This document shows, in pieces, positions 44,950-54,912 of a DNA stretch of 64,000 nucleotides. The stretch lies in contig NZ_JAMFLY010000002.1 of NCBI RefSeq assembly GCF_023502235.1, positions 620,001 through 684,000 of the forward strand, in the 5' to 3' direction. Made by a program: the position numbers and the translations under genes. This DNA comes from Flagellimonas myxillae. Its GTDB lineage: Bacteria; Bacteroidota; Bacteroidia; Flavobacteriales; Flavobacteriaceae. How positions within the stretch are numbered: the first letter of the stretch is position 1; every line of letters begins with the position of its first letter. The notes beneath the pieces were generated by a model. The model was not told the DNA's origin. It saw only the letters and a list, made by a program, of their open reading frames with translations, and searched no databases.

Positions 44950-47298
44950 ATGTCCGCTACCTCAACCAAAAAAGGAAGAATTTTATGGGTTAATCTGTGT
45001 CTGATATTGACGGTTGTCCTCGTCAGCTGCCAAACCAAACGCGGCGAGTATGCCTCGATATCAAACGACGAATCCAAGGTTCAGATTCCAGATTCCATTG
45101 ACTTTTCATTTCATATTAAGCCCATTCTCTCCGATCGCTGTTTTGCTTGCCATGGTCCCGATAAAAATGCCATTGAAGGAGGCCTTTCCCTAAACCAGGC
45201 CGAAGATGCCTATGCGGCCATTGGGGAAAATAAGGATAGATATGCCATTGTGCCAGGGGATTTGGAAAAAAGCGAGTTGGTCAATAGGATTTTTAGCGAA
45301 GATCCCAATTTGGTAATGCCGCCCCCGGAGTCCAACTTATCACTGTCCTCTTATGAAAAAGAGCTGCTAAAAAAATGGATTTCCCAAGGCGCCGTGTTCA
45401 AAAAACATTGGGCTTTTGTGCCACCAGAGGATAAAGATGTGCCCCAAGTTGAAAACGATGGTTGGAGCCAGAACGAGATAGACAAGTTTGTGCTTAAGAA
45501 GTTGGAGGAACAAGGGTTTGAGCCGTCCAAAAAGGCTTCAAAGGAGCAACTGATCAGGCGAACTTTTTTCAGTATTACGGGTTTGCCCCCAAATGTGGAT
45601 CAGGTAAACAATTTTCTACAGGACGATAGTCCAGAGGCCTTTGAAAAAATAGTGGATTCCTTACTACAAACTTCGGACTATGCCGAATATATGGCTGCTG
45701 ACTGGATGGATGTGGCCAGATATGCCGACACCCATGGGTATCAGGACGACTTTGAACGTGTTATGTGGCCTTGGAGAGACTGGGTAATTCATGCATTCGG
45801 GAAGAATATGCCCTATGATGAATTTGTGACCTATCAACTGGCGGGGGATATGATTCCGAATGCCACCAGTGAGTCCATTTTGGCCACAGGATTCAATCGA
45901 AACCATAAAATAACCGCGGAAGGAGGGGTTATCCCTGAGGAGTACAGGATAGAATATGTGGAAGACCGAACCAATACCTTTGGAACCGCCTTTTTGGGGT
46001 TGACCTTGGAATGTTCCCGTTGCCACGACCACAAATATGACCCGGTAAGCCAGGAGGAACATTTTCAGTTGTTTGGATTTTTCAACAATGTGGATGAAGA
46101 TGGCCTAATGGCCAACGCCAGGGTAATTCCGAAACCCTTTATTACTATTACAGAGGAAGAAGCCAATGGCGTATTGGATTTTGTGAACATGACGAAGTCC
46201 AATTCGGAAATCAAGGTTATGGTAATGGAGGACATGCCAGAACCTAGAAACACTTTTGTGTTGAACAGGGGCGTGTATGACCAGCCCACTGATCAGGTAT
46301 TTCCTGATACCCCTGAGGCTATTTTAGCTTTTCCGGAAGACTTGCCCAAGAATAGACTGGGCTTGGCAAAGTGGCTGTTCCATGAAGATAATCCATTAAC
46401 TGCCCGCGTGGCGGTAAACCGAATTTGGCAACGGATGTTCGGAAAGGGTCTGGTAGAAAGTTCGTATGATTTTGGAAATCAAGGAGCCTTACCTTCCCAT
46501 CCAGAATTGTTGGATTACCTGGCCATCAAGTTCAGAACCGAAGGTTGGGACATAAAGCAAATCACAAAGTTCATGGCAATGTCCGCTACCTTTCAACAGA
46601 GCAGTGAAATCTCAGAGGAAATGAAGGAAAGAGATCCTGAGAACACCTATTTGGCAAGGGCCACGAGGCTCCGGTTAGGCGCTGAGATGATTCGGGACCA
46701 AGCACTGAAAATTAGCGGTCTTCTAAGCCCAGAAGTGGGAGGTCCAAGTGTTAAACCGTATCAGCCCGAAGGAATTTGGGAGGAAACAACCGGCGGTGGC
46801 GGCGGAAGTACGGCAAGTTATATACAAGGCAAAGGTGAGGACCTTTATCGAAAAAGTTTGTACACCTTCTGGAAGCGAACGGTTCCCCCGCCCAGCATGA
46901 TGACCTTTGATGCCGCTTCCCGAGATTTGTGCAGTGTAAAAAGACAGGAAACCAACACCCCCTTACAAGCATTGGTCCTATTAAATGATCCTCAATTGAT
47001 CGAAGCTGCAAGAGCGATGGCGACTACAGCGACAGGGGTAGGGGAAATCCAGGACCAAATACGGTTCATATTTCAAACTGCGACCTCAAGAATTCCCGAT
47101 GAGGAGGAAATGGAAGTACTGAAGGGATTCTATACCAATGCCCTGGACAAGATTAAGGCGGGGGAAATAGTCCCCGAAGAATACCTGTCGATTGGAGAAT
47201 ATAAACCCGATTCGGAAATAGCCCCTGAAACCCTAACTGCGTTGGCATTGACAGCGCAGACCATATTTAATTTGGATGAAACCATCACAAGAGGATAG
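44950..47298 (+). CDS. Planctomycete-type c-heme lipoprotein with DUF1549 and DUF1553 domains
   Basis: The 782-residue product starts at ATG 44950 (a TTG two codons upstream is less likely). It has a lipoprotein signal (lipobox LVSC, Cys27). A PSCyt1 cytochrome c-like domain follows (about 50-135) with heme motif C64-FA-CH68 and a distal VMPPPESNL segment giving the axial Met. DUF1549 (about 170-385) contains a second CxxCH, C355-SR-CH359, in [14 protein letters not shown], and DUF1553 (about 440-720) contains LARWLF-like [20 protein letters not shown] and [17 protein letters not shown]. The family pairs with DUF1501 genes in Planctomycetes and Bacteroidota; a redox role on the cell surface or periplasm is inferred and no reaction is proven. 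Confidence 0.92.
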   Translation: MSATSTKKGRILWVNLCLILTVVLVSCQTKRGEYASISNDESKVQIPDSIDFSFHIKPILSDRCFACHGPDKNAIEGGLSLNQAEDAYAAIGENKDRYAIVPGDLEKSELVNRIFSEDPNLVMPPPESNLSLSSYEKELLKKWISQGAVFKKHWAFVPPEDKDVPQVENDGWSQNEIDKFVLKKLEEQGFEPSKKASKEQLIRRTFFSITGLPPNVDQVNNFLQDDSPEAFEKIVDSLLQTSDYAEYMAADWMDVARYADTHGYQDDFERVMWPWRDWVIHAFGKNMPYDEFVTYQLAGDMIPNATSESILATGFNRNHKITAEGGVIPEEYRIEYVEDRTNTFGTAFLGLTLECSRCHDHKYDPVSQEEHFQLFGFFNNVDEDGLMANARVIPKPFITITEEEANGVLDFVNMTKSNSEIKVMVMEDMPEPRNTFVLNRGVYDQPTDQVFPDTPEAILAFPEDLPKNRLGLAKWLFHEDNPLTARVAVNRIWQRMFGKGLVESSYDFGNQGALPSHPELLDYLAIKFRTEGWDIKQITKFMAMSATFQQSSEISEEMKERDPENTYLARATRLRLGAEMIRDQALKISGLLSPEVGGPSVKPYQPEGIWEETTGGGGGSTASYIQGKGEDLYRKSLYTFWKRTVPPPSMMTFDAASRDLCSVKRQETNTPLQALVLLNDPQLIEAARAMATTATGVGEIQDQIRFIFQTATSRIPDEEEMEVLKGFYTNALDKIKAGEIVPEEYLSIGEYKPDSEIAPETLTALALTAQTIFNLDETITRG

Positions 47299-47300
47299 TC

Positions 47301-48791
47301 ATGAGTGAGAAGAAAATATTGGACAACAGTGCGGTTAATTTAAACAGGCGAACGTTTCTTGGAAAATCGGCCCTTGGTATCGGCGGTGTTGCCCTAGGTT
47401 CCCTTTTGGGCTGCAATTTTTACAGGAAGGAAGGAGAATTGCTTACAAAAGCCGACAATCCTATGGGCATCAAGGGAATTCTCAACTCCCCACACCATGC
47501 CGCAAAAATTAAAAGGGTAATCTACCTGTTTCAAAGTGGAGGCCCATCCCATCTGGAATTGTTTGATTACAAACCCTTGTTGAACAAACGTAGGGGAGAA
47601 GATTTGCCTGAATCTATTCGTAATGGCCAACGATTGACAGGAATGACTTCGGGACAAGATAAATTTCCGTTGGTAGGTTCCCAATTTGGGTTTCAGCAAT
47701 ATGGAAAAAATGGAACTTGGGTCAGCGACTTACTACCCTTCACGGCCAAAATGGCGGATGATATCTGCGTGGTAAAATCCATGTATACCGAAGCCATTAA
47801 CCACGACCCGGCGGTTACTTTCTTTCAAACGGGATCACAACAACCCGGAAGGCCCAGCATTGGTTCTTGGTTGAGCTATGGTTTGGGCAGTGAAAATAAA
47901 AACCTTCCCGCGTTTACCGTCCTACTCTCTCGTGGAAGTGGTAGGCCTGCCGGCCAACCCTTGTATACCCGATTATGGGGCAATGGCTTTTTGCATTCCT
48001 TGCACCAAGGCGTCCAGTTTAGGGCGGCCAAGGATCCTGTCCTGTATTTGAACGACCCCAAGGGAATTTCCAAAGCCACCAAACGGACCATTTTGGATAA
48101 TCTTGCGGAGTTGAACGAGAAACAGTACAAGGAATTTGGGGATGATGAAATTCAAAGTAGGATTGCCCAATATGAAATGGCCTATCGTATGCAGACCTCA
48201 GTACCGGAGGTAATGAACACCGATAAAGAACCCGACTACATTTATAAAATGTACGGCTCGGATGCCAAGATTCCCGGTACCTATGCCGCCAATTGTCTTT
48301 TGGCAAGAAGGTTGGCCGAACAGGATGTCAGATTTATTCAGTTGTACCATATGGGATGGGATCAACATGATAATTTACCGGATGCGATTGCGAAACAGGC
48401 CAAGGATGTAGATCAAGCCTCGGCAGCTTTGATCGCTGATTTGAAGCAACGTGGAATGTTGGATGAAACCCTGGTGATTTGGGGAGGAGAGTTTGGTAGA
48501 ACCAATTACTCCCAAGGGATATTGACGGATACCAACTACGGCCGGGATCATCATCCCAGATGTTTTTCCATTTGGTTGGCCGGAGGTGGCATAAAGCCCG
48601 GGATAGTTTATGGCGAAACGGATGAGTTTGGCTATAACATTGTGGAAAACCCAGTGCACGTTCATGATTTCCAAGCCACCCTCTTGCATCTTTTGGGGAT
48701 AGATCACGAACGATTGACCTACAAATACCAAGGTCGTAGATTTAGATTAACGGACGTGGAAGGCCACGTCGTCAAAGATATTTTAGCATGA
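47301..48791 (+). CDS. DUF1501 protein (sulfatase/phosphatase-like fold) with Tat signal
   Basis: The 496-residue product begins with a twin-arginine signal (N15[14 protein letters not shown]) ending in a lipobox-like SLLGC (Cys38), so it may be a Tat-exported lipoprotein. The DUF1501 domain fills the rest: [74 protein letters not shown] and [18 protein letters not shown]. The fold is related to alkaline phosphatase/sulfatase enzymes, and the metal-ligand-like Asp/His residues are present. At the place where a sulfatase would have its Cys/Ser-x-Pro-x-Arg signature the sequence is QQPGR, so it is not a formylglycine sulfatase. It lies 2 nt after the heme-protein gene. Confidence 0.92.
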   Translation: MSEKKILDNSAVNLNRRTFLGKSALGIGGVALGSLLGCNFYRKEGELLTKADNPMGIKGILNSPHHAAKIKRVIYLFQSGGPSHLELFDYKPLLNKRRGEDLPESIRNGQRLTGMTSGQDKFPLVGSQFGFQQYGKNGTWVSDLLPFTAKMADDICVVKSMYTEAINHDPAVTFFQTGSQQPGRPSIGSWLSYGLGSENKNLPAFTVLLSRGSGRPAGQPLYTRLWGNGFLHSLHQGVQFRAAKDPVLYLNDPKGISKATKRTILDNLAELNEKQYKEFGDDEIQSRIAQYEMAYRMQTSVPEVMNTDKEPDYIYKMYGSDAKIPGTYAANCLLARRLAEQDVRFIQLYHMGWDQHDNLPDAIAKQAKDVDQASAALIADLKQRGMLDETLVIWGGEFGRTNYSQGILTDTNYGRDHHPRCFSIWLAGGGIKPGIVYGETDEFGYNIVENPVHVHDFQATLLHLLGIDHERLTYKYQGRRFRLTDVEGHVVKDILA

Positions 48792-49825
48792 TGAAACGAA
48801 GACAGTTTATTGGAAAAAGTGGCCTAGCCGGTTTGGGATTGGCCTCCATGGGTTCCCTGTCCTTTACGGACCACAGGATGCAGGATGCCATAATTGGACA
48901 TGGGTCGCACCGCTACAAGGTGGATGTAAATTGGGGAAAACTCAACGATAAGGAGTTCCCTGTTAAGGATTGCCATGAAATGGTACAGGATGCCAAAGGG
49001 AGAATTATCCTGTTGACCAACCACACCAAAAACAACATATTAATTTACGACCGATCTGGGAAACTTTTGGATTCATGGGGCACCGAATATCCCGGGGGAC
49101 ATGGGCTTACCCTTCATGATGAAAACGGAACAGAATATCTATACATCTGCGACAACAACAGGCACGAGGTAATTAAAACAACATTGGACGGAAAGGTAAT
49201 TCAGGTATTGCCATTTCCGGAGGAAAGTGGAAAATATCAGAAAAAAGAGGAATACGTCCCAACGGAGACAGCCATAGCGAGCAATGGGGATATCTATGTG
49301 GCAGATGGGTACGGGGCACAGTACATTACCCACTATGATGCCAAAGGAAACATCAAAAACATATTTGGCGGGAGAGGAGAAGAAGACCATCTATTTAACA
49401 ATGCCCACGGAATTTGTATCGATGATAGGGACCCAAACAATCCGGCACTGTTGATCACAGCCAGACAACAAAACAAACTAAAGCGTTTTTCCTTGGATGG
49501 AGAGCATTTGGGCACCATTGATTTGCCAGGAGCATATATATGCCGTCCGGTGATTCACAACAAACACGTTTACCTGGCCACCATTTGGTCGGGTGATGGA
49601 TCTGAGGGCACCGGTTTTGTTTCCATTTTGGATGCCGACAACAAATTAATTTCGGCCCCGGGAGGTAGTACACCGACCTATGTGAATGGGAACTTGGAAC
49701 ACATGCACCAGACCTTGAAGATTTTTAGGCACCCTCATGATGTATGTATTGACGATGATGAAAACATCTATGTGGCCCAATGGAATTCTTGGAATACCTA
49801 TCCCATAAAATTGACAAGGGTATAA
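48788..49825 (+). CDS. NHL-type beta-propeller protein with Tat signal
   Basis: The 345-residue product has a twin-arginine signal ([20 protein letters not shown]) and then six-bladed propeller repeats of the NHL kind: [100 protein letters not shown]. Two histidine-containing blades (GHG, HPHD) suggest metal-site residues as in peptidylglycine lyase-like propellers, though no activity is assigned. The start overlaps the DUF1501 stop by 4 nt (ATGA), so expression is coupled. It is probably periplasmic or surface-exposed and part of the same complex or pathway. Confidence 0.9.
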   Translation: MMKRRQFIGKSGLAGLGLASMGSLSFTDHRMQDAIIGHGSHRYKVDVNWGKLNDKEFPVKDCHEMVQDAKGRIILLTNHTKNNILIYDRSGKLLDSWGTEYPGGHGLTLHDENGTEYLYICDNNRHEVIKTTLDGKVIQVLPFPEESGKYQKKEEYVPTETAIASNGDIYVADGYGAQYITHYDAKGNIKNIFGGRGEEDHLFNNAHGICIDDRDPNNPALLITARQQNKLKRFSLDGEHLGTIDLPGAYICRPVIHNKHVYLATIWSGDGSEGTGFVSILDADNKLISAPGGSTPTYVNGNLEHMHQTLKIFRHPHDVCIDDDENIYVAQWNSWNTYPIKLTRV

Positions 49826-50673
49826 TGGGGCAATTGTTTAAAAGAATGAAACTGCCCTGGACTTTCCCAAACCAAATTGGCCTGTTTTTAACTGGCGTAT
49901 TGGTTGTGTCCCTGATTGCTTGTAAATCGGACAAGACGGATTATTTAAGTGCAAATTCTGTTCAGTTGGCACCGCCCAGTATTACGGTTGATTCAGCCCT
50001 TTTTAAGGATTCGGCCCTGCTTCAATTGCAATTGGCCGAACCCGATGCTGTCATTCGATACAGCTTGGATGGTAGTGCGGTAACTGAAGATGACCTGATC
50101 TATTCGGAACCAATTCAGCTCACCAATACGGCAGCAATTAAGGTAAAGGCGTATCATCCACAGTATGCGGCTAGTGAAGAGCAACAAATGCATGTGCGCA
50201 AGTTGGCCCGTGATATTTCTAGAGCCACTGCTGAAGTAGATCCAGAACCCCATACCAATTATCCCGGTAACGGCGCATTATCATTAATTGATGGCCAAAA
50301 AGGGAGCTTAAATTTTAGAAAAGGGGGCTATTGGCTAGGTTTTCAAGATACCCAACTGACTGTTCGCTTAATTTTTGAATCCGAAATTGAGGTAAGTCGG
50401 GTAATCATTAGCATACTTCAAGATCAGGGCTCCTGGATTTTCGCCCCGCAATCCATATCGGTAGGCTCCAACGGATTGGAACTAGGTTCAAAAACACTGG
50501 AAAATAGTTCAAAAGAAGGGAAGAAAGCCCTTGAATATATTGAAGTGCCCATCAACAAAAGCAATAACCAAGAATATACCATCACCATAAATCCACTAGC
50601 TGAAATCCCAGATTGGCATCCGGGGAAAGGCACTCTTCCGTGGACATTCATTGATGAAATTATGGTGGAATAA
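49825..50673 (+). CDS. Lipoprotein with chitobiase-type and discoidin-like domains
   Basis: The 282-residue product starts at ATG 49825, whose A is the last base of the previous stop (TAATG). An inner ATG at 49846 gives a standard lipoprotein signal ending SLIAC (Cys33 by the longer start). The mature part has a CHB_HEX_C-like beta-sandwich (about 60-130; AVIRYSLDGSAVTEDDLIYS) and an F5/8 type C-like module (about 150-282; ALSLIDGQKGSLNFRKGGYW, IPDWHPGKGTLPWTFIDEIM). No catalytic domain is present. The two modules match the C-terminus of the next gene and of the GH20 enzyme at 29558, so a glycan-binding role is likely. Confidence 0.85.
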   Translation: MGQLFKRMKLPWTFPNQIGLFLTGVLVVSLIACKSDKTDYLSANSVQLAPPSITVDSALFKDSALLQLQLAEPDAVIRYSLDGSAVTEDDLIYSEPIQLTNTAAIKVKAYHPQYAASEEQQMHVRKLARDISRATAEVDPEPHTNYPGNGALSLIDGQKGSLNFRKGGYWLGFQDTQLTVRLIFESEIEVSRVIISILQDQGSWIFAPQSISVGSNGLELGSKTLENSSKEGKKALEYIEVPINKSNNQEYTITINPLAEIPDWHPGKGTLPWTFIDEIMVE

Positions 50674-50682
50674 GCTGTTTAC

Positions 50683-52728
50683 ATGCAATTAGGAAACTTA
50701 CACCCTCTTTTTGTCCATTTACCCATTGGCATTTTGCTGATGGCATTTTTGATGGAACTGTACTATCGGAAAAAACCGGAACCCAAAGACAATGGTATTG
50801 TTTTGTTTACCCTGGGCATAGGAGCTATAAGTTCCTTGCTTTCCATTATTACCGGATGGTTTTTAGGGGATAACGGGGGATATGATGAGCAATTGCTAGA
50901 CCAACATCGATGGATTGCAGTTGCATTTTCCGTGGGTAGTATAGCACTGTTTTTTCTGAAGAAATCTTCGGCAAACCAGGCCCAAAAGTTCTACCTGCCC
51001 TCCTTTGTTGTGGTGTTGGTTCTTTTGACACTGACGGGCCATTACGGCGGAAGTTTGACCCATGGTGAGGACTTCTTGTTTGCCACCAAATATGAGGAGC
51101 CCGTAATTGAAAATGTGGAAAAGGCAGCCGTGTTTTCGGAAATCGTACAGCCCATTTTGCAACGCAAATGCGTGAGTTGCCATAACGCAGGCAAAGCAAA
51201 GGGAGGATTGCTGCTGGAATCAGAAGGGAATTTGATGGCCGGGGGGGATTCTGGATCACTACTGGATTCACTGGAGCAAGAAGGAATGAGTTTGTTGATG
51301 CACCGTTTGCATTTACCTGTTGAAAATGAAGAGCACATGCCTCCCAAAGGCAAGGTGCAACTTACCTCCGAAGAAGTTATGCTATTGGAATGGTGGATGG
51401 AAAACAAGCATTGTTTTGATTGTTTGGTCGAGGATCTACACCATGAAGGGAAGTTGACCTCCGCTCTGGAAGCGCTGGAAAAAGATACCTCATCCGAGGC
51501 ATTGCTGGCAGATGAAGTGGATGAAGTTCCGGAGGATTTTATAACCCTTTTGTCCCAAAACGATATATCGGCCCAGTTGGTTTCGGAAGAAATGCCACTG
51601 CTTTCCGTGAACTTTTTAAAACGGAAGAACCTTTCCGAAGCCGATTTTGAACTTTTGGTAAGTTATAAGGAGAATGTGGTAGGGTTAAATTTGGGCCATA
51701 CCAATTTGGACGATGAACTCATCAAGCAATTGAAACCATTTAAAAACTTGATCAAACTGCAGTTACAGCATACCCAAATAACCAATGCTGGCCTCAACGA
51801 GATCAAGCGATTTAAATTACTGGAGTCCCTAAATTTATATAGTACAGAAGTGGATGATGCCGGATTGGACCAATTGTCCAAGCTCTCCAAGCTTAAAAAG
51901 CTCTTTGTTTGGCAAACCCCAATGACCTCCGAAGGTTTAGCGGCCTTCAAAGAGCAACACCGGCAAGTGGAAATTCAAGGACAAATTGCAGATAGCGTTT
52001 TTGCCGCAAGTACCCTAGGGCCGCCTACCATTGTTGCCGAGCATGAAATTTTTATGGATTCCATTCAAATTTCCCTGGAACAGTTTTTCGATGGGGCCAA
52101 ACTGCACTATGTTTTGGAGGACTCCCAAAACGACACCTTGCCCAAGGAATATACAGGACCCTTTTACATCAATGAGACTACGACCTTGAGAACATTTGCT
52201 ACTTTGGAAGGATGGGAACCCAGTTTGGAAAGCACGCGGAACTTCCTAAAAAGTAGGGTGGAAGTGGACAAGGTAAGCTTGGGCACCACACCTCATCCCA
52301 AATACAGCGGAAATGGTGGGGAAACACTGATCGACTATTCCAGGGGCACCATTAATTTCGTGGATGGCAGATGGTTGGGTTTTGAAGGCAAGCACATGAC
52401 TGCAACCGTTGAGTTCAAGGAGCCAACCGTTGTATCCCGAATCGCGGTGGGAAGTTTATCGGTTCCGACCAACTGGATTTTCCGTCCAGTGGGGTATACG
52501 GTTTGGGGTTCTGTTGATGGTCAAAGTTATACGCGATTAAAGTCCATTGACCTTCCGCTAACTGCTCCTTCAATCGACATTGAGCGCCTAGTTTATGACA
52601 TTGAAATTCCTCCTACAATCTTGAAGAAAATAAGGCTAAGGGTTAAGAGCCAGCTCAAAAATCCGGATTGGCACCCTTCCCCTGGAGGTAAGAGTTTTAT
52701 TTTCTTGGACGAATTGGTATTTAACTAG
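50683..52728 (+). CDS. Fusion protein: DUF2231-like membrane domain, c-heme domain, leucine-rich repeats, chitobiase-type and discoidin-like modules
   Basis: The 681-residue product has four membrane segments at the N-terminus (about 1-125; HPLFVHLPIGILLMAFLMEL, LFTLGIGAISSLLSIITGWF, WIAVAFSVGSIALFFL, FVVVLVLLTLTGHYGG) of the DUF2231 type. A PSCyt1 heme domain follows (C163-VS-CH167; distal HMPPKGK near 225). Leucine-rich-like repeats (about 315-430; VGLNLGHTNLDDELIKQLKP, LIKLQLQHTQITNAGLNEIK) come next, then a CHB_HEX_C-like domain (about 450-520) and an F5/8 type C-like module (about 530-681; NPDWHPSPGGKSFIFLDELV). It could pass electrons from the exported heme proteins to the membrane while binding a glycan. 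It overlaps the FGE gene on the other strand by 8 nt. Confidence 0.9.
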   Translation: MQLGNLHPLFVHLPIGILLMAFLMELYYRKKPEPKDNGIVLFTLGIGAISSLLSIITGWFLGDNGGYDEQLLDQHRWIAVAFSVGSIALFFLKKSSANQAQKFYLPSFVVVLVLLTLTGHYGGSLTHGEDFLFATKYEEPVIENVEKAAVFSEIVQPILQRKCVSCHNAGKAKGGLLLESEGNLMAGGDSGSLLDSLEQEGMSLLMHRLHLPVENEEHMPPKGKVQLTSEEVMLLEWWMENKHCFDCLVEDLHHEGKLTSALEALEKDTSSEALLADEVDEVPEDFITLLSQNDISAQLVSEEMPLLSVNFLKRKNLSEADFELLVSYKENVVGLNLGHTNLDDELIKQLKPFKNLIKLQLQHTQITNAGLNEIKRFKLLESLNLYSTEVDDAGLDQLSKLSKLKKLFVWQTPMTSEGLAAFKEQHRQVEIQGQIADSVFAASTLGPPTIVAEHEIFMDSIQISLEQFFDGAKLHYVLEDSQNDTLPKEYTGPFYINETTTLRTFATLEGWEPSLESTRNFLKSRVEVDKVSLGTTPHPKYSGNGGETLIDYSRGTINFVDGRWLGFEGKHMTATVEFKEPTVVSRIAVGSLSVPTNWIFRPVGYTVWGSVDGQSYTRLKSIDLPLTAPSIDIERLVYDIEIPPTILKKIRLRVKSQLKNPDWHPSPGGKSFIFLDELVFN

Positions 52729-53857
52729 GATTTTTATCCTTTGGCTTGGCATCCAATACCGTTCTAAAGCCCAAATGTTCCAAAGCTGAGTCCAAGCTAG
52801 TTGCCATTCTGGCGGAAACCCTATAGCTGGCACAATAGGAAGCGCTGCACAAAAAAGAACCTCCCTTGATGACCTTTTCCACTGCATAAGGATTGTTGCT
52901 ATTGAAGGCCCTGGTCGCACCTTTGGGATTGTGTTGGGTTTTGCCAGTGGCGGCTTGTTCCCTATAATAATTGCTATTGTACCAATCGCTGGTCCATTCC
53001 CAAACGTTACCGGCCATATCATGGAGGCCATATCCATTGGAAGGATATGACATTACTGGTGCCCTTCGTTCATGGCCATCTTCTTGGTCGTTGGTGCGTG
53101 GAAATTCCCCGGTCCAAGTGTTCGCATTATTGGAAAGGGTTTCAGCGGAATCGCCCCAATAGTGGATACCTGATGTATTGCCCCCTCGTGCTGCATGCTC
53201 CCATTCGGCTTCCGTGGGTAATCTTCTTCCTGCCCATTCACAATAGGCAATGGCATCTTCGTATGCTATATGCACCACAGGCTCATTGTCCTTGCCCTTT
53301 ATGGAGCTTCCCGGGCCATTGGGTTGTTTCCAATTGGCGCCAACGGTCCATTTCCACCATTGCGAATAGTCTTGTAAGTTGGTTACTACCCCCATCCTAA
53401 AAACCAAGGAACCCGGTTGTAAAATGGAATCATGGGGCTTGGGAGTTCCCGCAGGGAGTTGTTTTTTCATTTCCTCCCAATCTATTTTTCGTTCAGCCAG
53501 GGTAATGTATCCCGTTTCTTTGGTAAACTTGGCATATTGGGCATTGGTCACCTCTGAAATATCCATAAAGAACCCATCTACGGCAACAGGATGACTGGGC
53601 TTCTCATGACCCATGGACATGTGGTCACTAGATACCGCTCCCTGATTAAAGGAACCTCCTGGAATCCATACCATTCCCTCTGGAATTTCAGTGCCCGTCG
53701 GAATCTCAGTGATTACCGGAATGGATTCTTCAATTTTTGATGTTATCTGATTGTCCTGATTCTTTGGAGTTACTGATTTTTCTTTGCAACTGCCCAGCAA
53801 TACGGTGATAGAAAGTAAAAGGATGCGGGTGTTCCAAATTAGTTTTCCAATTTTCAT
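52721..53857 (-). CDS. Formylglycine-generating enzyme (sulfatase-modifying factor family), lipoprotein
   Basis: The 378-residue product has a lipoprotein signal (lipobox LGSC, Cys24) and an FGE/SUMF1 domain: MVWIPGGSFNQGAVSS, GFFMDISEVTNAQYAKFTKE, YCEWAGRRLPTEAEWEHAAR, MAGNVWEWTSDWYNS, and KVIKGGSFLCSASYCASYRV. Both cysteines of the active-site pair are present (Cys337 and Cys342), unlike in gliding proteins of the GldJ/GldK kind that keep the fold but lose them. It should convert the Cys of a sulfatase signature to formylglycine. No sulfatase gene is in the window, and a lipid-anchored FGE outside the cytoplasm is unusual. It is 12 nt downstream of galT, so it belongs to the gal operon. Confidence 0.9.
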   Translation of the reverse strand: MKIGKLIWNTRILLLSITVLLGSCKEKSVTPKNQDNQITSKIEESIPVITEIPTGTEIPEGMVWIPGGSFNQGAVSSDHMSMGHEKPSHPVAVDGFFMDISEVTNAQYAKFTKETGYITLAERKIDWEEMKKQLPAGTPKPHDSILQPGSLVFRMGVVTNLQDYSQWWKWTVGANWKQPNGPGSSIKGKDNEPVVHIAYEDAIAYCEWAGRRLPTEAEWEHAARGGNTSGIHYWGDSAETLSNNANTWTGEFPRTNDQEDGHERRAPVMSYPSNGYGLHDMAGNVWEWTSDWYNSNYYREQAATGKTQHNPKGATRAFNSNNPYAVEKVIKGGSFLCSASYCASYRVSARMATSLDSALEHLGFRTVLDAKPKDKNPS

Positions 53858-53869
53858 GCTTTCTTCTTT

Positions 53870-54910
53870 TTATTGATGACTATAATGGATTTGGGGTAAT
53901 TCCCTTAAACTTTTGGCAGCCATTTCAGCCGTAATATCGCGCTGGGGGTTACCGAACATCTCGTAGCCCACCATAAATTTCTTTACTGTAGCTGAACGTA
54001 GTAAGGGCGGATAAAAGGACATATGAAAATGCCATTCGGCATGCTCTTTATTATGAGTTGGGGCTTGGTGTATTCCAGCAGAGTAGGGGAACGAAACTTC
54101 AAATAGGTTATCGAACTTTATGGTCAACCCCTTTATGATGGCGGCAAAGGAGCGCTCTTCCGAAGCATTTAGTTCTCCGATGTTCGTATAGTGCTTTCTG
54201 GGAATGATCATGGCCTCGTAAGGCCAAGTGGCCCAAAAGGGAACCAAAGCCACAAAATCCTCGTTTTCCAGAACGATTCGCTCCTTCGATTCGAGTTCCT
54301 GTTGCAGATAGTCGCCCAAGAGGCTCCTTCCATTTTTTTGGTAATAGGCTAGTTGCGTGGCCGTTTTTTTTCTGGGTTCTTCCGGAATAGTGGATTGCGC
54401 CCAAATTTGTCCGTGGGGATGAGGGTTGCTACACCCCATGATATCTCCTTTGTTTTCAAAAATTTGGACATGGTTGATTGCTTCCATTGCCCCGAGTGCA
54501 GCATACTCGTTTTTCCAAAGCTTGACCACATCGGTGATGGCGTCCACTTCCATTTGCGGCAAGGTTAAACTATGGTCTGGAGAAAAGCAGATTACCTTGC
54601 AAATCCCCTGCTCCGACTCGGCCTTTAGCAGCCCTTCGTTGTAGTTGACCTGCGGTCCATCCATTAAAATAGCGCCAAAATCGTTGGTAAAGGCAAAAGT
54701 GCTTTTGTAATCTTCATTGACTGCTCCATTGGCCCTTGTATTTGTGGGGCAGAGATAGCAGTTTGGGTCGTATATGGGTCTTTGGTCCGTTGCTGATTTT
54801 TCAGTTTTGCCTTGCCAGGGTCTTTTGGTCCTGTGCGGTGAAACCAAAATCCATTCCCCGGTAAGGATGTTGTATCTCCTGTGCGGTTGTTCTGATAATA
54901 TCTTTGGCAT
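53870..54910 (-). CDS. galT: Galactose-1-phosphate uridylyltransferase
   Basis: The 346-residue cytoplasmic enzyme swaps UMP between UDP-glucose and galactose-1-phosphate (Leloir pathway). Seen: HRRYNILTGEWILVSPHRTK at the N-terminus, zinc-site and CYLCPTNTRANG segment, the active-site triad HPHGQIWAQ (second His is the uridylylated nucleophile), and EWHFHMSFYPPLLRS near the end. The gene starts 2 nt after galK stops, so both are translated from one mRNA. Confidence 0.97.
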   Translation of the reverse strand: MPKILSEQPHRRYNILTGEWILVSPHRTKRPWQGKTEKSATDQRPIYDPNCYLCPTNTRANGAVNEDYKSTFAFTNDFGAILMDGPQVNYNEGLLKAESEQGICKVICFSPDHSLTLPQMEVDAITDVVKLWKNEYAALGAMEAINHVQIFENKGDIMGCSNPHPHGQIWAQSTIPEEPRKKTATQLAYYQKNGRSLLGDYLQQELESKERIVLENEDFVALVPFWATWPYEAMIIPRKHYTNIGELNASEERSFAAIIKGLTIKFDNLFEVSFPYSAGIHQAPTHNKEHAEWHFHMSFYPPLLRSATVKKFMVGYEMFGNPQRDITAEMAAKSLRELPQIHYSHQ

Positions 54911-54912
54911 CT

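Noticed and set aside
47850..47870. QQPGRPS in the DUF1501 protein as a sulfatase active-site signature
   Set aside because: The modified Cys/Ser is absent; this is the normal DUF1501 sequence.
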